The notes beneath the pieces were generated by a model. The model ran no database searches. It was given only the letters and a program-made list of their open reading frames with translations, and was not told the DNA's origin. Below, in pieces: positions 1 to 8,373 of a stretch of DNA of 64,000 bases. The position numbers were made by a program, and so were the translations under genes. This stretch comes from DASQZK01 sp963732905 (lineage in GTDB: Bacteria > Bacteroidota > Bacteroidia > Bacteroidales > GCA-2748055): assembly GCA_963732905.1 (NCBI GenBank), contig CAVTBM010000006.1, positions 372,001 through 436,000 on the forward strand, read 5' to 3'. Numbering within the stretch: the first letter of the stretch is position 1; the number at the start of each line of letters is the position of its first letter.

Positions 1-2
1 AC

Positions 3-494
3 AAGCTGCCTCCATACCAGGGCGGTGGTGATATGGTCGATTATGTCAGCTTTGAAAAAACAACATACAACGTATTGCCTTTTCGTTTCGAAGCAGGCAC
101 CACGAACTACATCGGTGCAGTTGGCATGGCTGAAGCCCTGCGGTATATAAAATCCGTTGGCTTTGATCATATTGCAGCCCAGGAAAAAGAACTGCTTCAA
201 TATGCTACGATGAAGTTACTGGAGATACCCGGGCTTACCCTTTACGGCACGGCCCCGGAAAAAATATCGGTCATTTCATTTCTTCTCGACGGAGTACATC
301 CGTACGATGCCGGTATGATCCTGGATAAAATGGGAATTGCCGTAAGAACCGGTACGCATTGCACACAGCCTGTTATGGACCATTTCAATATCACCGGAAC
401 CATCAGGGCGTCCATGGTTTTCTATAATACGGAAGAAGAAATCGACCGCTTTATCGATGCAGTGAAAAAAACAGCTTCAATGCTCAGAAAGTAA
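3..494 (+). CDS. sufS: Cysteine desulfurase SufS, C-terminal fragment
   Basis: PLP-dependent cysteine desulfurase that takes sulfur from L-cysteine for Fe-S cluster assembly. The gene is cut by the left window edge. The reading frame is open from base 3 and starts inside the conserved LPPYQGGGDM stretch. The C-terminal domain shows the RTGTHC loop, whose cysteine (codon 360-362) is the family's persulfide-forming residue, and the RASMVFYNTEEEIDRF end typical of group II (SufS/CsdA) enzymes. SufE and SufT follow on the same strand, so this is the tail of a suf operon; sufBCD would be expected upstream, outside the window. Only about 164 residues are visible. The PLP lysine is not in view. Confidence 0.95.
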   Translation, partial: KLPPYQGGGDMVDYVSFEKTTYNVLPFRFEAGTTNYIGAVGMAEALRYIKSVGFDHIAAQEKELLQYATMKLLEIPGLTLYGTAPEKISVISFLLDGVHPYDAGMILDKMGIAVRTGTHCTQPVMDHFNITGTIRASMVFYNTEEEIDRFIDAVKKTASMLRK

Positions 495-669
495 AAGTCA
501 GGGTCCCTGGCAGCGAAAACCAGATGGTGGAGGCTGTCGCTGGAAAAAACGAAGCCCGGGAAAAACGGCACTCATTTTGTAAGACCGGGTAAGGATTTTG
601 AGACAGGGAAAGCATTGCCTTTGATTTGGGCAATATTTAATAATATTACAGGCTAAAACGAACTATAGT

Positions 670-1095
670 ATGACCATTAACGAAATACAGGATCAGCTAA
701 TTGAAGAATTTTCCGTTTTCACCGATTGGATGGACCGGTATGACTATCTTATAGAGCTTGGAAATAACCTGCAACCCATCGATCCGAAATTCAAGACCGA
801 TGATTACCTGATCAACGGATGCCAGTCGAAGGTATGGCTGGATGCGGAATATGAAAACGGGTTCATGAAATATAAGGCCGAAAGCGATGCGATCATTGTA
901 AAAGGTATTGTGGCCCTGCTCATCAGGGTCCTTTCAGATCAGCCTGCTGCGGAGGTGGTCAATTCCGATCTTTACTTTATTGACAGGATCGGGCTCAGGG
1001 AAAACCTCTCCCCGACGCGTTCAAACGGCCTTTTAGCCATGATGAAGAAAATGAAACTTTATGCCCTGGCTTACCAGGCTAAACATAAGGTATAA
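670..1095 (+). CDS. sufE: SufE cysteine desulfuration protein
   Basis: Sulfur acceptor that takes the persulfide from SufS and passes it to the SufBCD scaffold. It has 141 residues, the usual length. The acceptor cysteine is Cys51 in the INGCQSKVW motif, and the C-terminal half carries the family's RSNGLLAMMKKM helix. It lies 175 bp after sufS and just before sufT, in the same direction. The gap to sufS is wider than the other spacings in the cluster, and I see no clear terminator or promoter in it. The identification is secure from the motif, the length and the neighbours. Confidence 0.94.
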   Translation: MTINEIQDQLIEEFSVFTDWMDRYDYLIELGNNLQPIDPKFKTDDYLINGCQSKVWLDAEYENGFMKYKAESDAIIVKGIVALLIRVLSDQPAAEVVNSDLYFIDRIGLRENLSPTRSNGLLAMMKKMKLYALAYQAKHKV

Positions 1096-1119
1096 TGTTT
1101 TTGTTACTACGCTGGTTCA

Positions 1120-1467
1120 ATGAAGGAAGATAAAAACATGAATGAAATGGCAGAGAAGACCATCATAGATCTGGAGACCGAAATTGTCAGGGTCTTGAAA
1201 AACATATATGATCCGGAAATTCCGGTTAACATTTACGAACTGGGACTGATATACGAGATCGAGGTGGATGATGAGCACAATGTTGACATCACCATGACCC
1301 TTACTGCACCCAACTGTCCTGTTGCCGACCACCTTCTTGAAGATATTGAAAGGCAGGTCGGGGATATTGACGGCGTAAGCAAGGCGAGGATCACGCTTAC
1401 TTTTGATCCTCCCTGGGACCAGTCAATGCTGACCGATGAAGCGAAACTCGAGCTTGGTCTTATGTAA
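1120..1467 (+). CDS. sufT: SUF system protein SufT (MIP18/DUF59 family)
   Basis: Small Fe-S maturation factor of the MIP18/DUF59 family, believed to help deliver clusters in SUF-type systems. It is 115 residues long. Visible motifs are DPEIPVNIYELGLIY (residues 31-45) and LTAPNCPVAD (61-70), with the conserved Cys66. It follows sufE by 24 bp and precedes queG by 8 bp, so the four genes look co-transcribed. The start is uncertain: an in-frame ATG at 1138 sits 8-9 bases after AAGGAAG and may be the true start. The related PaaD protein of phenylacetate metabolism is less likely given the suf context. Confidence 0.9.
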   Translation: MKEDKNMNEMAEKTIIDLETEIVRVLKNIYDPEIPVNIYELGLIYEIEVDDEHNVDITMTLTAPNCPVADHLLEDIERQVGDIDGVSKARITLTFDPPWDQSMLTDEAKLELGLM

Positions 1468-1475
1468 TCCCATTT

Positions 1476-2399
1476 TTGAAGGATATCGCTACATATACGG
1501 GCCTTATCAGGAACAAAGCCGGTGAACTGGGCTTTGACGCCTGCGGTTTTGCCAGGGCAGAAAAACTTGACAAGGATGCAGAGGTACTGCACGACTGGCT
1601 TGAAAAAGGCATGCACGGCGGCATGGGCTGGATGGAGAATCACCTTCCCAAACGAAAAGATCCGACCCTTCTCGTACCCGGTGCCAAGACTGTCATTTCC
1701 GTACTCCTTAATTATTATAGTCCCGTAATGCAGGATGATCCGGAATCACCGGTCATCTCCAGGTATGCCTACGGCCGTGATTACCATAAGGTGGTCAGGA
1801 AAAAACTAAAACAGTTACTCAGATTTACGGCTGAGATCATGCCGGCGACCGGTGGCCGGATCTTTGTTGACTCGGCCCCGGTGATGGAACATGCCTGGGC
1901 TGTACGCTCCGGGCTGGGATGGATCGGGAAAAATTCGCTCCTCCTGTCCAAAAAATACGGCTCATACGTCTTCCTTGGCGAACTGATCCTGAATGCCGAA
2001 CTCGAATATGATACACCTGTTACCGATCATTGCGGACAATGCCGCCTGTGCATCGACGAATGTCCCACCCATGCCATCAATGCCAACCGGACAGTAAATG
2101 CCGGGAAGTGTATCTCCTACCTTACCATCGAGAATAAGGATGATATACCCGGTGAATTTAAAAACAATTTCTTTAACCGTGTATTCGGATGCGACATCTG
2201 CCAGGACGTCTGTCCGTGGAACCGGCGCCTTGAACAAAACAGCGTTCCGGAATTCAAACCATCAGGAGAACTCCTGTCCATGGACCGTGAAGCGTGGTAC
2301 CATTTAACGGAGCAGAAATTCAACCGTCTGTTTGAAGGATCGGCGGTGAAGCGGACCGGGTATAAAGGGCTGAAAAGAAACCTCGATTATCTGCGATGA
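1476..2399 (+). CDS. queG: Epoxyqueuosine reductase QueG
   Basis: Cobalamin- and Fe-S-dependent enzyme that reduces epoxyqueuosine to queuosine in tRNA. It has 307 residues, shorter than the E. coli enzyme because it lacks the C-terminal repeat extension. Two 4Fe-4S cysteine sets are visible: C186-C189-C192-C196 and C239-C242-C246, with C212 between them. Asp132 in VDSAPVMEHAWA corresponds to the catalytic acid region. The start is TTG: the frame is closed by a TGA at 1437 and no ATG or GTG lies between that stop and 1476. The gene ends 6 bp from the convergent araB stop, with no terminator visible between them. Its place after the suf genes fits an Fe-S protein. Confidence 0.94.
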   Translation: MKDIATYTGLIRNKAGELGFDACGFARAEKLDKDAEVLHDWLEKGMHGGMGWMENHLPKRKDPTLLVPGAKTVISVLLNYYSPVMQDDPESPVISRYAYGRDYHKVVRKKLKQLLRFTAEIMPATGGRIFVDSAPVMEHAWAVRSGLGWIGKNSLLLSKKYGSYVFLGELILNAELEYDTPVTDHCGQCRLCIDECPTHAINANRTVNAGKCISYLTIENKDDIPGEFKNNFFNRVFGCDICQDVCPWNRRLEQNSVPEFKPSGELLSMDREAWYHLTEQKFNRLFEGSAVKRTGYKGLKRNLDYLR

Positions 2400-2405
2400 G
2401 ATTGC

Positions 2406-4052
2406 TCAGGTCAGCTCTTCCTCGATGAATTGCCCCAGCTTAAGATATTTTTTATAGAGATTCAGGTAGATTCCGGATTTAGCATGGTCCGGACTATACT
2501 CTTTTTCAAAACCCGAACCCATTTTATCCCGTGCCTCCTCAACTTTTGTATATAGACCGGCGGCGACAGCAGCGAACATGGTAGCGCCCAGGGCACAGGC
2601 CTGCTCCGACCTGACTACTTTTATAGGCATCTCAAGCACATTGCTGAGGGTTTGCATCACGTAATCAGATTTTCTGGCCACACCACCCAGGGCCACCACA
2701 GACTTTATCTCCACACCGTTCTCTCTGAACCTGTCGACGATCCGTTTTGATCCAAAGGCCGTTGCCTCCACCAGGGCTTTGAATATCCCGGGAGCATTGG
2801 TGCCCAGGCTAAGTCCGGAGACGGCAGCTTTAAGATTTTGGTTGGCATCTGGTGTACGACGGCCGTTTAGCCAGTCGATGGCAACACTGTCGTTGGCGGT
2901 CACGGGAATTAATGCGGCAGCTTCACCCAACAGCTGAATGGCCCTGTCGGCCAGGCGGCTGACGTCTCTCTCTGAAAGATGTCCGTCAGTCCTGGGCAGC
3001 CACATCAACATATCCCTGAACCATGCATAAACATCTCCAAAGGCCGACTGTCCGGCTTCCAGGCCGATGGTCCCGGGGATAACAGATCCGTTAACCTGCC
3101 CGCAAATTCCGGGAACAACTTTATTGCCGAGATTCTTCTCCCCCGTTACCATGATGTCACACGTTGAGGTACCTATGATCCTGACCAGGTCGCCTTCTCT
3201 GATCTGGCCTCCAACGGCACCCACATGGGCATCGAACGCCCCGACACCAATGGAGACATCACCGCTGAGTCCGAATTTTTCGCAGTATTCCTCCGACAGG
3301 TAGCCGGCCCTGGTATCAGAAGTATAGGTATCCTCGTAAAGACAGCCTCTGATCCCTTCGAGCAAGGGGTCGAGCCTCACCAGGAACTCTTCCGAAGGCA
3401 AACCTTCCCATGACTCATGCCACATTGCCTTGTGGCCGGCTGCGCAACGGCTGCGCTTAAGCGTTAATGGCTCGGTATTCCCTGTCAGCTGTGCAGTGAT
3501 CCAGTCGCAGTGTTCCACCCATGAAAAAGCATTTTTGCCAACCTGCGTATCCTCTCTGAGTACATGAAGGATCTTGGCCCAGAACCATTCGGAGGAATAA
3601 ATGCCCCCTTCAAACTTCGTAAAGTCAGGACCGTCCCAGCTATGTGCAAGGTCATTGATTTCAGCAGCCTCAGCAACGGCAGTATGATCCTTCCAAAGGA
3701 TGAACATGGCGTTGGGGTTTTCCCCGAAGCCGGGAAGCAGGGCAAGAGGCGTGCCGGCCCGGTCGACCGCCACCGGCGTTGAACCCGTGGTATCGACAGA
3801 AATACCCTTGATATTCTTACGTGCAATAGAAGGAGCATGGTCCAGAGCTTCAATGACTGCCTTTTCCATGGCTTCGAGATAATCAAGCGGATGCTGCCTG
3901 AAACGGTTCTCCGACGCATTGCAGTACAATCCTTTCATCCATCGCGGATAGTTGCATACGGCAGAGGAAACCTCATGTCCGTTAACAGCTTCAACCACCA
4001 TAGCACGCACCGAATCGGTGCCAAAATCTAATCCCAGTAACAGTGAAGACAT
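2406..4052 (-). CDS. araB: Ribulokinase
   Basis: FGGY-family kinase that phosphorylates L-ribulose to L-ribulose 5-phosphate, the second step of L-arabinose breakdown. It is 548 residues, close to E. coli AraB. The N-terminal ATPase fold starts with LDFGTDSVRA (residues 8-17); the C-terminal fold has VVALGGVARKSDYVMQ and the ACALGATMFAAVAAG segment. It is the last gene of yjbQ-araA-araB, 35 bp after araA. No araD (ribulose-phosphate 4-epimerase) and no AraR-type regulator lie in the window. The family also holds other pentulose kinases, but the neighbouring araA makes ribulokinase the best call. Confidence 0.95.
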   Translation of the reverse strand: MSSLLLGLDFGTDSVRAMVVEAVNGHEVSSAVCNYPRWMKGLYCNASENRFRQHPLDYLEAMEKAVIEALDHAPSIARKNIKGISVDTTGSTPVAVDRAGTPLALLPGFGENPNAMFILWKDHTAVAEAAEINDLAHSWDGPDFTKFEGGIYSSEWFWAKILHVLREDTQVGKNAFSWVEHCDWITAQLTGNTEPLTLKRSRCAAGHKAMWHESWEGLPSEEFLVRLDPLLEGIRGCLYEDTYTSDTRAGYLSEEYCEKFGLSGDVSIGVGAFDAHVGAVGGQIREGDLVRIIGTSTCDIMVTGEKNLGNKVVPGICGQVNGSVIPGTIGLEAGQSAFGDVYAWFRDMLMWLPRTDGHLSERDVSRLADRAIQLLGEAAALIPVTANDSVAIDWLNGRRTPDANQNLKAAVSGLSLGTNAPGIFKALVEATAFGSKRIVDRFRENGVEIKSVVALGGVARKSDYVMQTLSNVLEMPIKVVRSEQACALGATMFAAVAAGLYTKVEEARDKMGSGFEKEYSPDHAKSGIYLNLYKKYLKLGQFIEEELT

Positions 4053-4087
4053 AAATAATTTGTTTTTATTAGTTCGTTAACAATAGG

Positions 4088-5593
4088 TTACAGCATTCCT
4101 TTCATGGCATAATACAAATCATTCCATTTCAGCTGATTTTTAAAATCAGTAAGCCTGGTTTCTTCATTTATGAGCAGAAATTCGATCCCTGCCATACTGG
4201 CAAAATCTTCAAGATACCCGGCATTTATTGCCTGGCTGAAAACCGTATGGTGTGCTCCTCCAGCGTATATCCATGCCGCCGCGGCCACCTGCAGGTCGGG
4301 TTTGGGAATCCATATTGCCCTTGCAACCGGAAGCTTCGTCAGTGGAGCATCAGGGGGAACGACCTTCACCCGGTTCACCAGGAGCCTGAAGCGGTTTCCC
4401 ATATCCATCAGGGAGGCATTTAAAGCCGGACCGGCGGCGACGTTAAAAACAAGGCGGGCCGGATCGTCTTTGCCCCCGATGGAGAGAGCATGAAATTCCA
4501 GTGAGGGTTTCTCTGCCGCGATGCTCGGACATACCTCCAGCATGTGGGCACCCAGCACCTTCATATTCCCCGGCTGGAGGTGATAGGTATAATCTTCCAT
4601 GAAGGAAGTTCCGCCTTCAAGCCCTTCAGACATAACTTTTACAGCACGTACGAGGGCCGCCGTTTTCCAGTCACCCTCAGCTCCGAAACCGTAGCCGTCA
4701 TTCATCAGTCGTTGTGCTGCCAGTCCCGGCATCTGGTCCAGGCCGTGAAGATCTTCGAAAGTGGTCGTAAAGGCTTTAAAACCGCCTTCCTCTAAAAACG
4801 ACCTTAACCCGGATTCAATCCTGGCAGCCGACTGTAGGGCGGTGAGCATTTTCGGACTGTCAAGGATATCTTTCGGAATCCTGTATTCCTTCTTGTAAAG
4901 GGCAATAAGGGCATCTGTATCCTTCGTCCTGACCTTTTTCATCCTGTCGGCCAGGTCGCCCATACCAAAGCCCTGAACTGCGAAACCAAATTGCTTGCGG
5001 GCTTCCACTTTATCACCTTCCGTTACCGCCACTTCACGCATGTTGTCACCAAAACGGGCTACCTTTAACTGTCTGAATTCATGCCAGCCTGCAGCGGCCC
5101 TCGTCCATACGCCAATTTTCTCCTGGACATCCTTCTCTTTCCAGTGCCCCACCACCACTTTGCGTTCAATCTTCAGGCGGCTCATGATAAATCCGAATTC
5201 CCTGCCCCCGTGGGCTGACTGGTTCAGGTTCATGAAATCCATATCGATACTCTCCCAGGGAATATCACGGTTAAATTGTGTATGAAGATGCAGCACCGGC
5301 CTTCGTAGCAGGGTAAGCCCGTTTATCCACATCTGTGCCGGGGAAAAAGTATGCATCCAGGTGATTAAGCCAATGCAGGATTCCGAGGCATTGGCAGCCA
5401 GGCAGAGATCCGTTATCAAACCCGGGGTGGTCAGTATCGGTTTGAAGACCACCTTTACAGGAATGTACATCGACTCATTTAGTTCGGCTGCCAGGGCAAC
5501 AGCATTGGCGGTCACCTTCTTCAGGATTTCTTCACCATACATCAGCTGACTCCCGGTAATGAACCAGACTTCAAGATTCTTCAGATTGTTCAT
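4088..5593 (-). CDS. araA: L-arabinose isomerase
   Basis: Manganese-dependent isomerase that converts L-arabinose to L-ribulose in the cytoplasm. The 501-residue length matches the E. coli enzyme (500). The metal and catalytic residues fall at almost identical positions: Glu306 in FGAEGDWK, Glu333 in FMEDYTYHL, His350 in GAHMLEVCPS, and His448/His449 in GGAHHTVFS. The start ATG at 5593 is clear. It lies between yjbQ (30 bp upstream) and araB, in one apparent transcript. The identification is very strong. Confidence 0.97.
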   Translation of the reverse strand: MNNLKNLEVWFITGSQLMYGEEILKKVTANAVALAAELNESMYIPVKVVFKPILTTPGLITDLCLAANASESCIGLITWMHTFSPAQMWINGLTLLRRPVLHLHTQFNRDIPWESIDMDFMNLNQSAHGGREFGFIMSRLKIERKVVVGHWKEKDVQEKIGVWTRAAAGWHEFRQLKVARFGDNMREVAVTEGDKVEARKQFGFAVQGFGMGDLADRMKKVRTKDTDALIALYKKEYRIPKDILDSPKMLTALQSAARIESGLRSFLEEGGFKAFTTTFEDLHGLDQMPGLAAQRLMNDGYGFGAEGDWKTAALVRAVKVMSEGLEGGTSFMEDYTYHLQPGNMKVLGAHMLEVCPSIAAEKPSLEFHALSIGGKDDPARLVFNVAAGPALNASLMDMGNRFRLLVNRVKVVPPDAPLTKLPVARAIWIPKPDLQVAAAAWIYAGGAHHTVFSQAINAGYLEDFASMAGIEFLLINEETRLTDFKNQLKWNDLYYAMKGML

Positions 5594-5623
5594 AATATAT
5601 AAATTAAAGGTTTTTACCTCCTA

Positions 5624-6034
5624 CTATGTTTCTGTACCAAGCACCGTGACCTGAATATGCCGGTGCTGTCTCGGACCGTCAAATTCACAAAGAAAAATAT
5701 TCTGCCAGGCAGATAACCCCATTTTACCGTCTGCCACCGGGATGGTTTCCTGTGGTCCGACGATGCCTGCCTTCAGATGTGCATCACCGTTATTATCCTG
5801 GTGATCGTGTTCCCATACCCCGGCAGGGATCAACTTCTTCAGGAGATTGACAACATCGGTCTGAACCGAATCATCCCAGTTTTCCTGGATCATGATACCT
5901 GCAGTGGCGCCCTGAACATATACATTTACCAATCCGGTCCGGATGCCGCTTTCAGCAACAATATCCTCAACCATGGACGTTATATCATATAAACCATTAT
6001 GCTGATGCGTGGATATCTGTATAGATTTTTGCAT
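5624..6034 (-). CDS. yjbQ: YjbQ/UPF0047 family protein
   Basis: Small protein of the UPF0047/YjbQ family. Members have been linked to a side activity in thiamine phosphate synthesis, but their main role is not settled. It has 136 residues, the family length. Conserved stretches are GLVNVYVQGATAGI (residues 34-47), the His-rich HDHQDNNGDAHLKAG block, and LSAWQNIFLCEFDGPRQ near the end. It is the first gene of a tight minus-strand cluster with araA and araB, so it is probably co-expressed with arabinose catabolism. I see no reason in the sequence to assign it an arabinose-specific reaction. Confidence 0.88.
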   Translation of the reverse strand: MQKSIQISTHQHNGLYDITSMVEDIVAESGIRTGLVNVYVQGATAGIMIQENWDDSVQTDVVNLLKKLIPAGVWEHDHQDNNGDAHLKAGIVGPQETIPVADGKMGLSAWQNIFLCEFDGPRQHRHIQVTVLGTET

Positions 6035-6131
6035 ATTCCTGACGTTTTAAATGAACCGTGGAAGACAATTTCAAAATATGAAAGGCCGCTGCTTTTCCCA
6101 TGGATCGTACATCATTCAAATTACAAAACCT

Positions 6132-6139
6132 TATCTTTG
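6132..6139 (+). promoter_or_regulatory. Putative Bacteroidota -7 box
   Basis: TATCTTTG matches the Bacteroidota consensus TAnnTTTG exactly. It lies 80 bases before the hydrolase start in an AT-rich stretch between divergent genes. No convincing TTTG -33 element is seen at the expected spacing. Confidence 0.45.
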
Positions 6140-6218
6140 TCTAAGATTAAAATCCAAGCTAAATTTATAGTTTATATACAAATAAATAAAATCTAATGAC
6201 AGGGAAGAAGGTTAGTAG

Positions 6219-7052
6219 ATGAAACACGAGACATTTTCCTGGATTTCTGGTGACAAAAAGGACATTTTTGCGCAGTGCTGGAGACCTGATACAGACACAG
6301 ACAAATCCATACTCTTTGTTCACGGACTTGGAGAACACAGCGGCCGGTATCATCACTGGGCAGAACGATTTACTCAGAACGGATATAACTTTCTGGCTGT
6401 TGATCTGAGGGGGCACGGCAGGTCTGACGGGAAACGGGGGCATACAAAGTCCATAACCTATTTGCTGGATGACATCGACCTGATGTTTTCCAATGCAGAC
6501 CGGCTTTTTCCCGGTAGCAGGCTCATCCTGTACGGGCATAGCATGGGAGGAAACCTGGTGCTGAATCATGTGATCACCCGTAATCCCAATGTGGATGCAC
6601 TGATAGTTACTTCACCCTGGTTGCGATTATACAAGGATCCCTCCTATGCAGTAATAGTGCTTTCTTCCCTGATGAAAAGGTTCTATCCTTCTCTCAGCGT
6701 AAAAACCCCGATAAAGGCGGACCAGCTTTCACATAATCCGGAAGTCTCAAAACTTTATACAGGGGACCCTTTTGTACATAACAGGATATCGCTGCGTCTG
6801 TTCTTTGATCTGTATAATGCCGGCTTATTTGCTCAGCGGAATGTTTATAAAATCAACCATCCTTTTCTGATCATGCATGGTACCGCCGATACCATAACAT
6901 CGGCGAAAGCCAGTGAGAAATACGTTTTGAACACCGGCAGACAAACCCGCTTAAAACTCTGGGAAGGGCTGTATCATGAACTCCATAATGAACAGATCAG
7001 TGACGAGGTATTCAGTTATATCATAAACTGGCTTAAGGAATACAACCTCTGA
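6219..7052 (+). CDS. Alpha/beta hydrolase, monoacylglycerol lipase-like
   Basis: Serine hydrolase of the Hydrolase_4 (monoacylglycerol lipase/lysophospholipase) group, 277 residues. The oxyanion segment HGLGEH is at 35-40 and the nucleophile elbow GHSMGG at 106-111 has Ser108. The acid lies in MHGTADTIT and the histidine in the LYHELHNE stretch near the C-terminus. There is no signal peptide, so it should be cytoplasmic. It is followed 4 bp later by the GSCFA gene and probably shares its transcript. The natural substrate cannot be told from sequence; short or medium acyl glycerol esters would be typical for the group. Confidence 0.88.
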   Translation: MKHETFSWISGDKKDIFAQCWRPDTDTDKSILFVHGLGEHSGRYHHWAERFTQNGYNFLAVDLRGHGRSDGKRGHTKSITYLLDDIDLMFSNADRLFPGSRLILYGHSMGGNLVLNHVITRNPNVDALIVTSPWLRLYKDPSYAVIVLSSLMKRFYPSLSVKTPIKADQLSHNPEVSKLYTGDPFVHNRISLRLFFDLYNAGLFAQRNVYKINHPFLIMHGTADTITSAKASEKYVLNTGRQTRLKLWEGLYHELHNEQISDEVFSYIINWLKEYNL

Positions 7053-7056
7053 TAAC

Positions 7057-8043
7057 ATGCAATTCAGAACGGAAATAACACCGGACTCTGTACCATTCAG
7101 GATAAGCCACACCAGTAAAACACTTTTTACAGGGTCCTGTTTCACGAATAATATCGGCCGGCGCCTGGAAGACCTCCGTTTTCCGGTCATCGTGAATCCC
7201 TTCGGAGTAGTGTATAATCCACTTACCGTCAAACGAAACATCGAAATTCTCCTGGAAAAAAAAATCTACACGGAGCAGGACCTGGAGTATTACAATGAAT
7301 TGTGGTTTTCATGGGATCATCATTCCTCCTTCTCAGATACCGATAAAAACAGAGTCCTTGAACATATCAACCATAATCTGGCTGAGGCTTCCAATCTGCT
7401 CTTCCAGGCAGATTACCTCCTGGTCACTTTCGGAACAGCCTGGGTGTACCGCCTTCTTAAAACGGGGAATATTGTCTGCAATTGTCACAAAGTGCCTACA
7501 CGTGAGTTCAGCCGTGAACTGATTTGTGCGGAAGAAATTACGGAAGCATATACTTCAATGATCCATTCTGTCAGGATGAAAAATCCGAAAATCAGGATCA
7601 TTTTTACCATAAGCCCTGTAAGACACTGGAAAGACGGCTCATTTGGAAACCAGGTCAGCAAGGCTACACTGATTCTGGCAGTGAATCAGATCCTGAACAA
7701 CTTTGGGAACATCACCTCTTATTTTCCCGCCTATGAACTCATTCTCGACGATCTGAGGGACTACCGGTTTTATGCCGATGACCTCGTGCATCCGAACGAA
7801 CAGGCGATTGAATATATCTGGGAAAAATTCAGCGCGTTATATTTTGATGAGGAGACACGCCGGGTGAATGCCGAAATCACCGACCTTCTCAAGGCAGCCG
7901 GACATAAAGCATGGTTCAGCAATACAGGCCTCCATCAGAAATTCCTGGAAACCCATCTCATGAAGGCACAGGCTCTGCAGAAACTGTACCCGTACATCGA
8001 TCTGACCCCGTTGATAACTCACTTCAAATCAAGGCTGCCATAG
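7057..8043 (+). CDS. GSCFA domain protein
   Basis: Member of the GSCFA family, named for the GSCF motif seen here at residues 26-29 (FTGSCFTNNIGRRL). The fold is SGNH-hydrolase-like: besides the N-terminal serine, the C-terminal part has a YADDLVHPNEQAI stretch with the Asp-x-x-His pair expected of such enzymes. It has 328 residues and no signal peptide. The family is common in Bacteroidota and its substrate is not established; an esterase on a cell-surface glycan or lipid precursor is possible but is inference. It is translationally close (4 bp) to the upstream hydrolase. Confidence 0.88.
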   Translation: MQFRTEITPDSVPFRISHTSKTLFTGSCFTNNIGRRLEDLRFPVIVNPFGVVYNPLTVKRNIEILLEKKIYTEQDLEYYNELWFSWDHHSSFSDTDKNRVLEHINHNLAEASNLLFQADYLLVTFGTAWVYRLLKTGNIVCNCHKVPTREFSRELICAEEITEAYTSMIHSVRMKNPKIRIIFTISPVRHWKDGSFGNQVSKATLILAVNQILNNFGNITSYFPAYELILDDLRDYRFYADDLVHPNEQAIEYIWEKFSALYFDEETRRVNAEITDLLKAAGHKAWFSNTGLHQKFLETHLMKAQALQKLYPYIDLTPLITHFKSRLP

Positions 8044-8373
8044 CGCTGAAGTATATCCTGTCCGGTAAAATCAACATTCAGACCCAGAGGTATCCGGGAA
8101 AAATCAGGGAATTCCCACAACTCTGGATTCCGCATCAGTAAGGTGCTTTTTCAATTTTTTTGTTTATTATATATTTATAATTAATAAACATTATTTTAAA
8201 CAAAAATTAAATAATAATCCGATATTATTTCATATATTATTTTATATCATATAGTTAAAAAATACATTTTGAAATTATAAAATATATTTTGTTTAATCTA
8301 ATTTAACTTTTTTTGAACACTTATTGAACAAATTTAATTTTCTGATGTTTGAATGTCATAAAATATCCTGACC
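8044..8373. other. AT-rich intergenic region before the TonB-dependent receptor
   Basis: This 330 bp gap has no credible gene. From about 8150 the sequence becomes strongly AT-rich with many short A/T runs, as is common upstream of regulated Bacteroidota genes. A weak promoter candidate is TTG at 8324-8326 followed after 17 bases by GATGTTTG (8344-8351, one mismatch to TAnnTTTG), which would start transcription about 17 bases before the receptor gene. I see no riboswitch-like structure. Confidence 0.4.
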
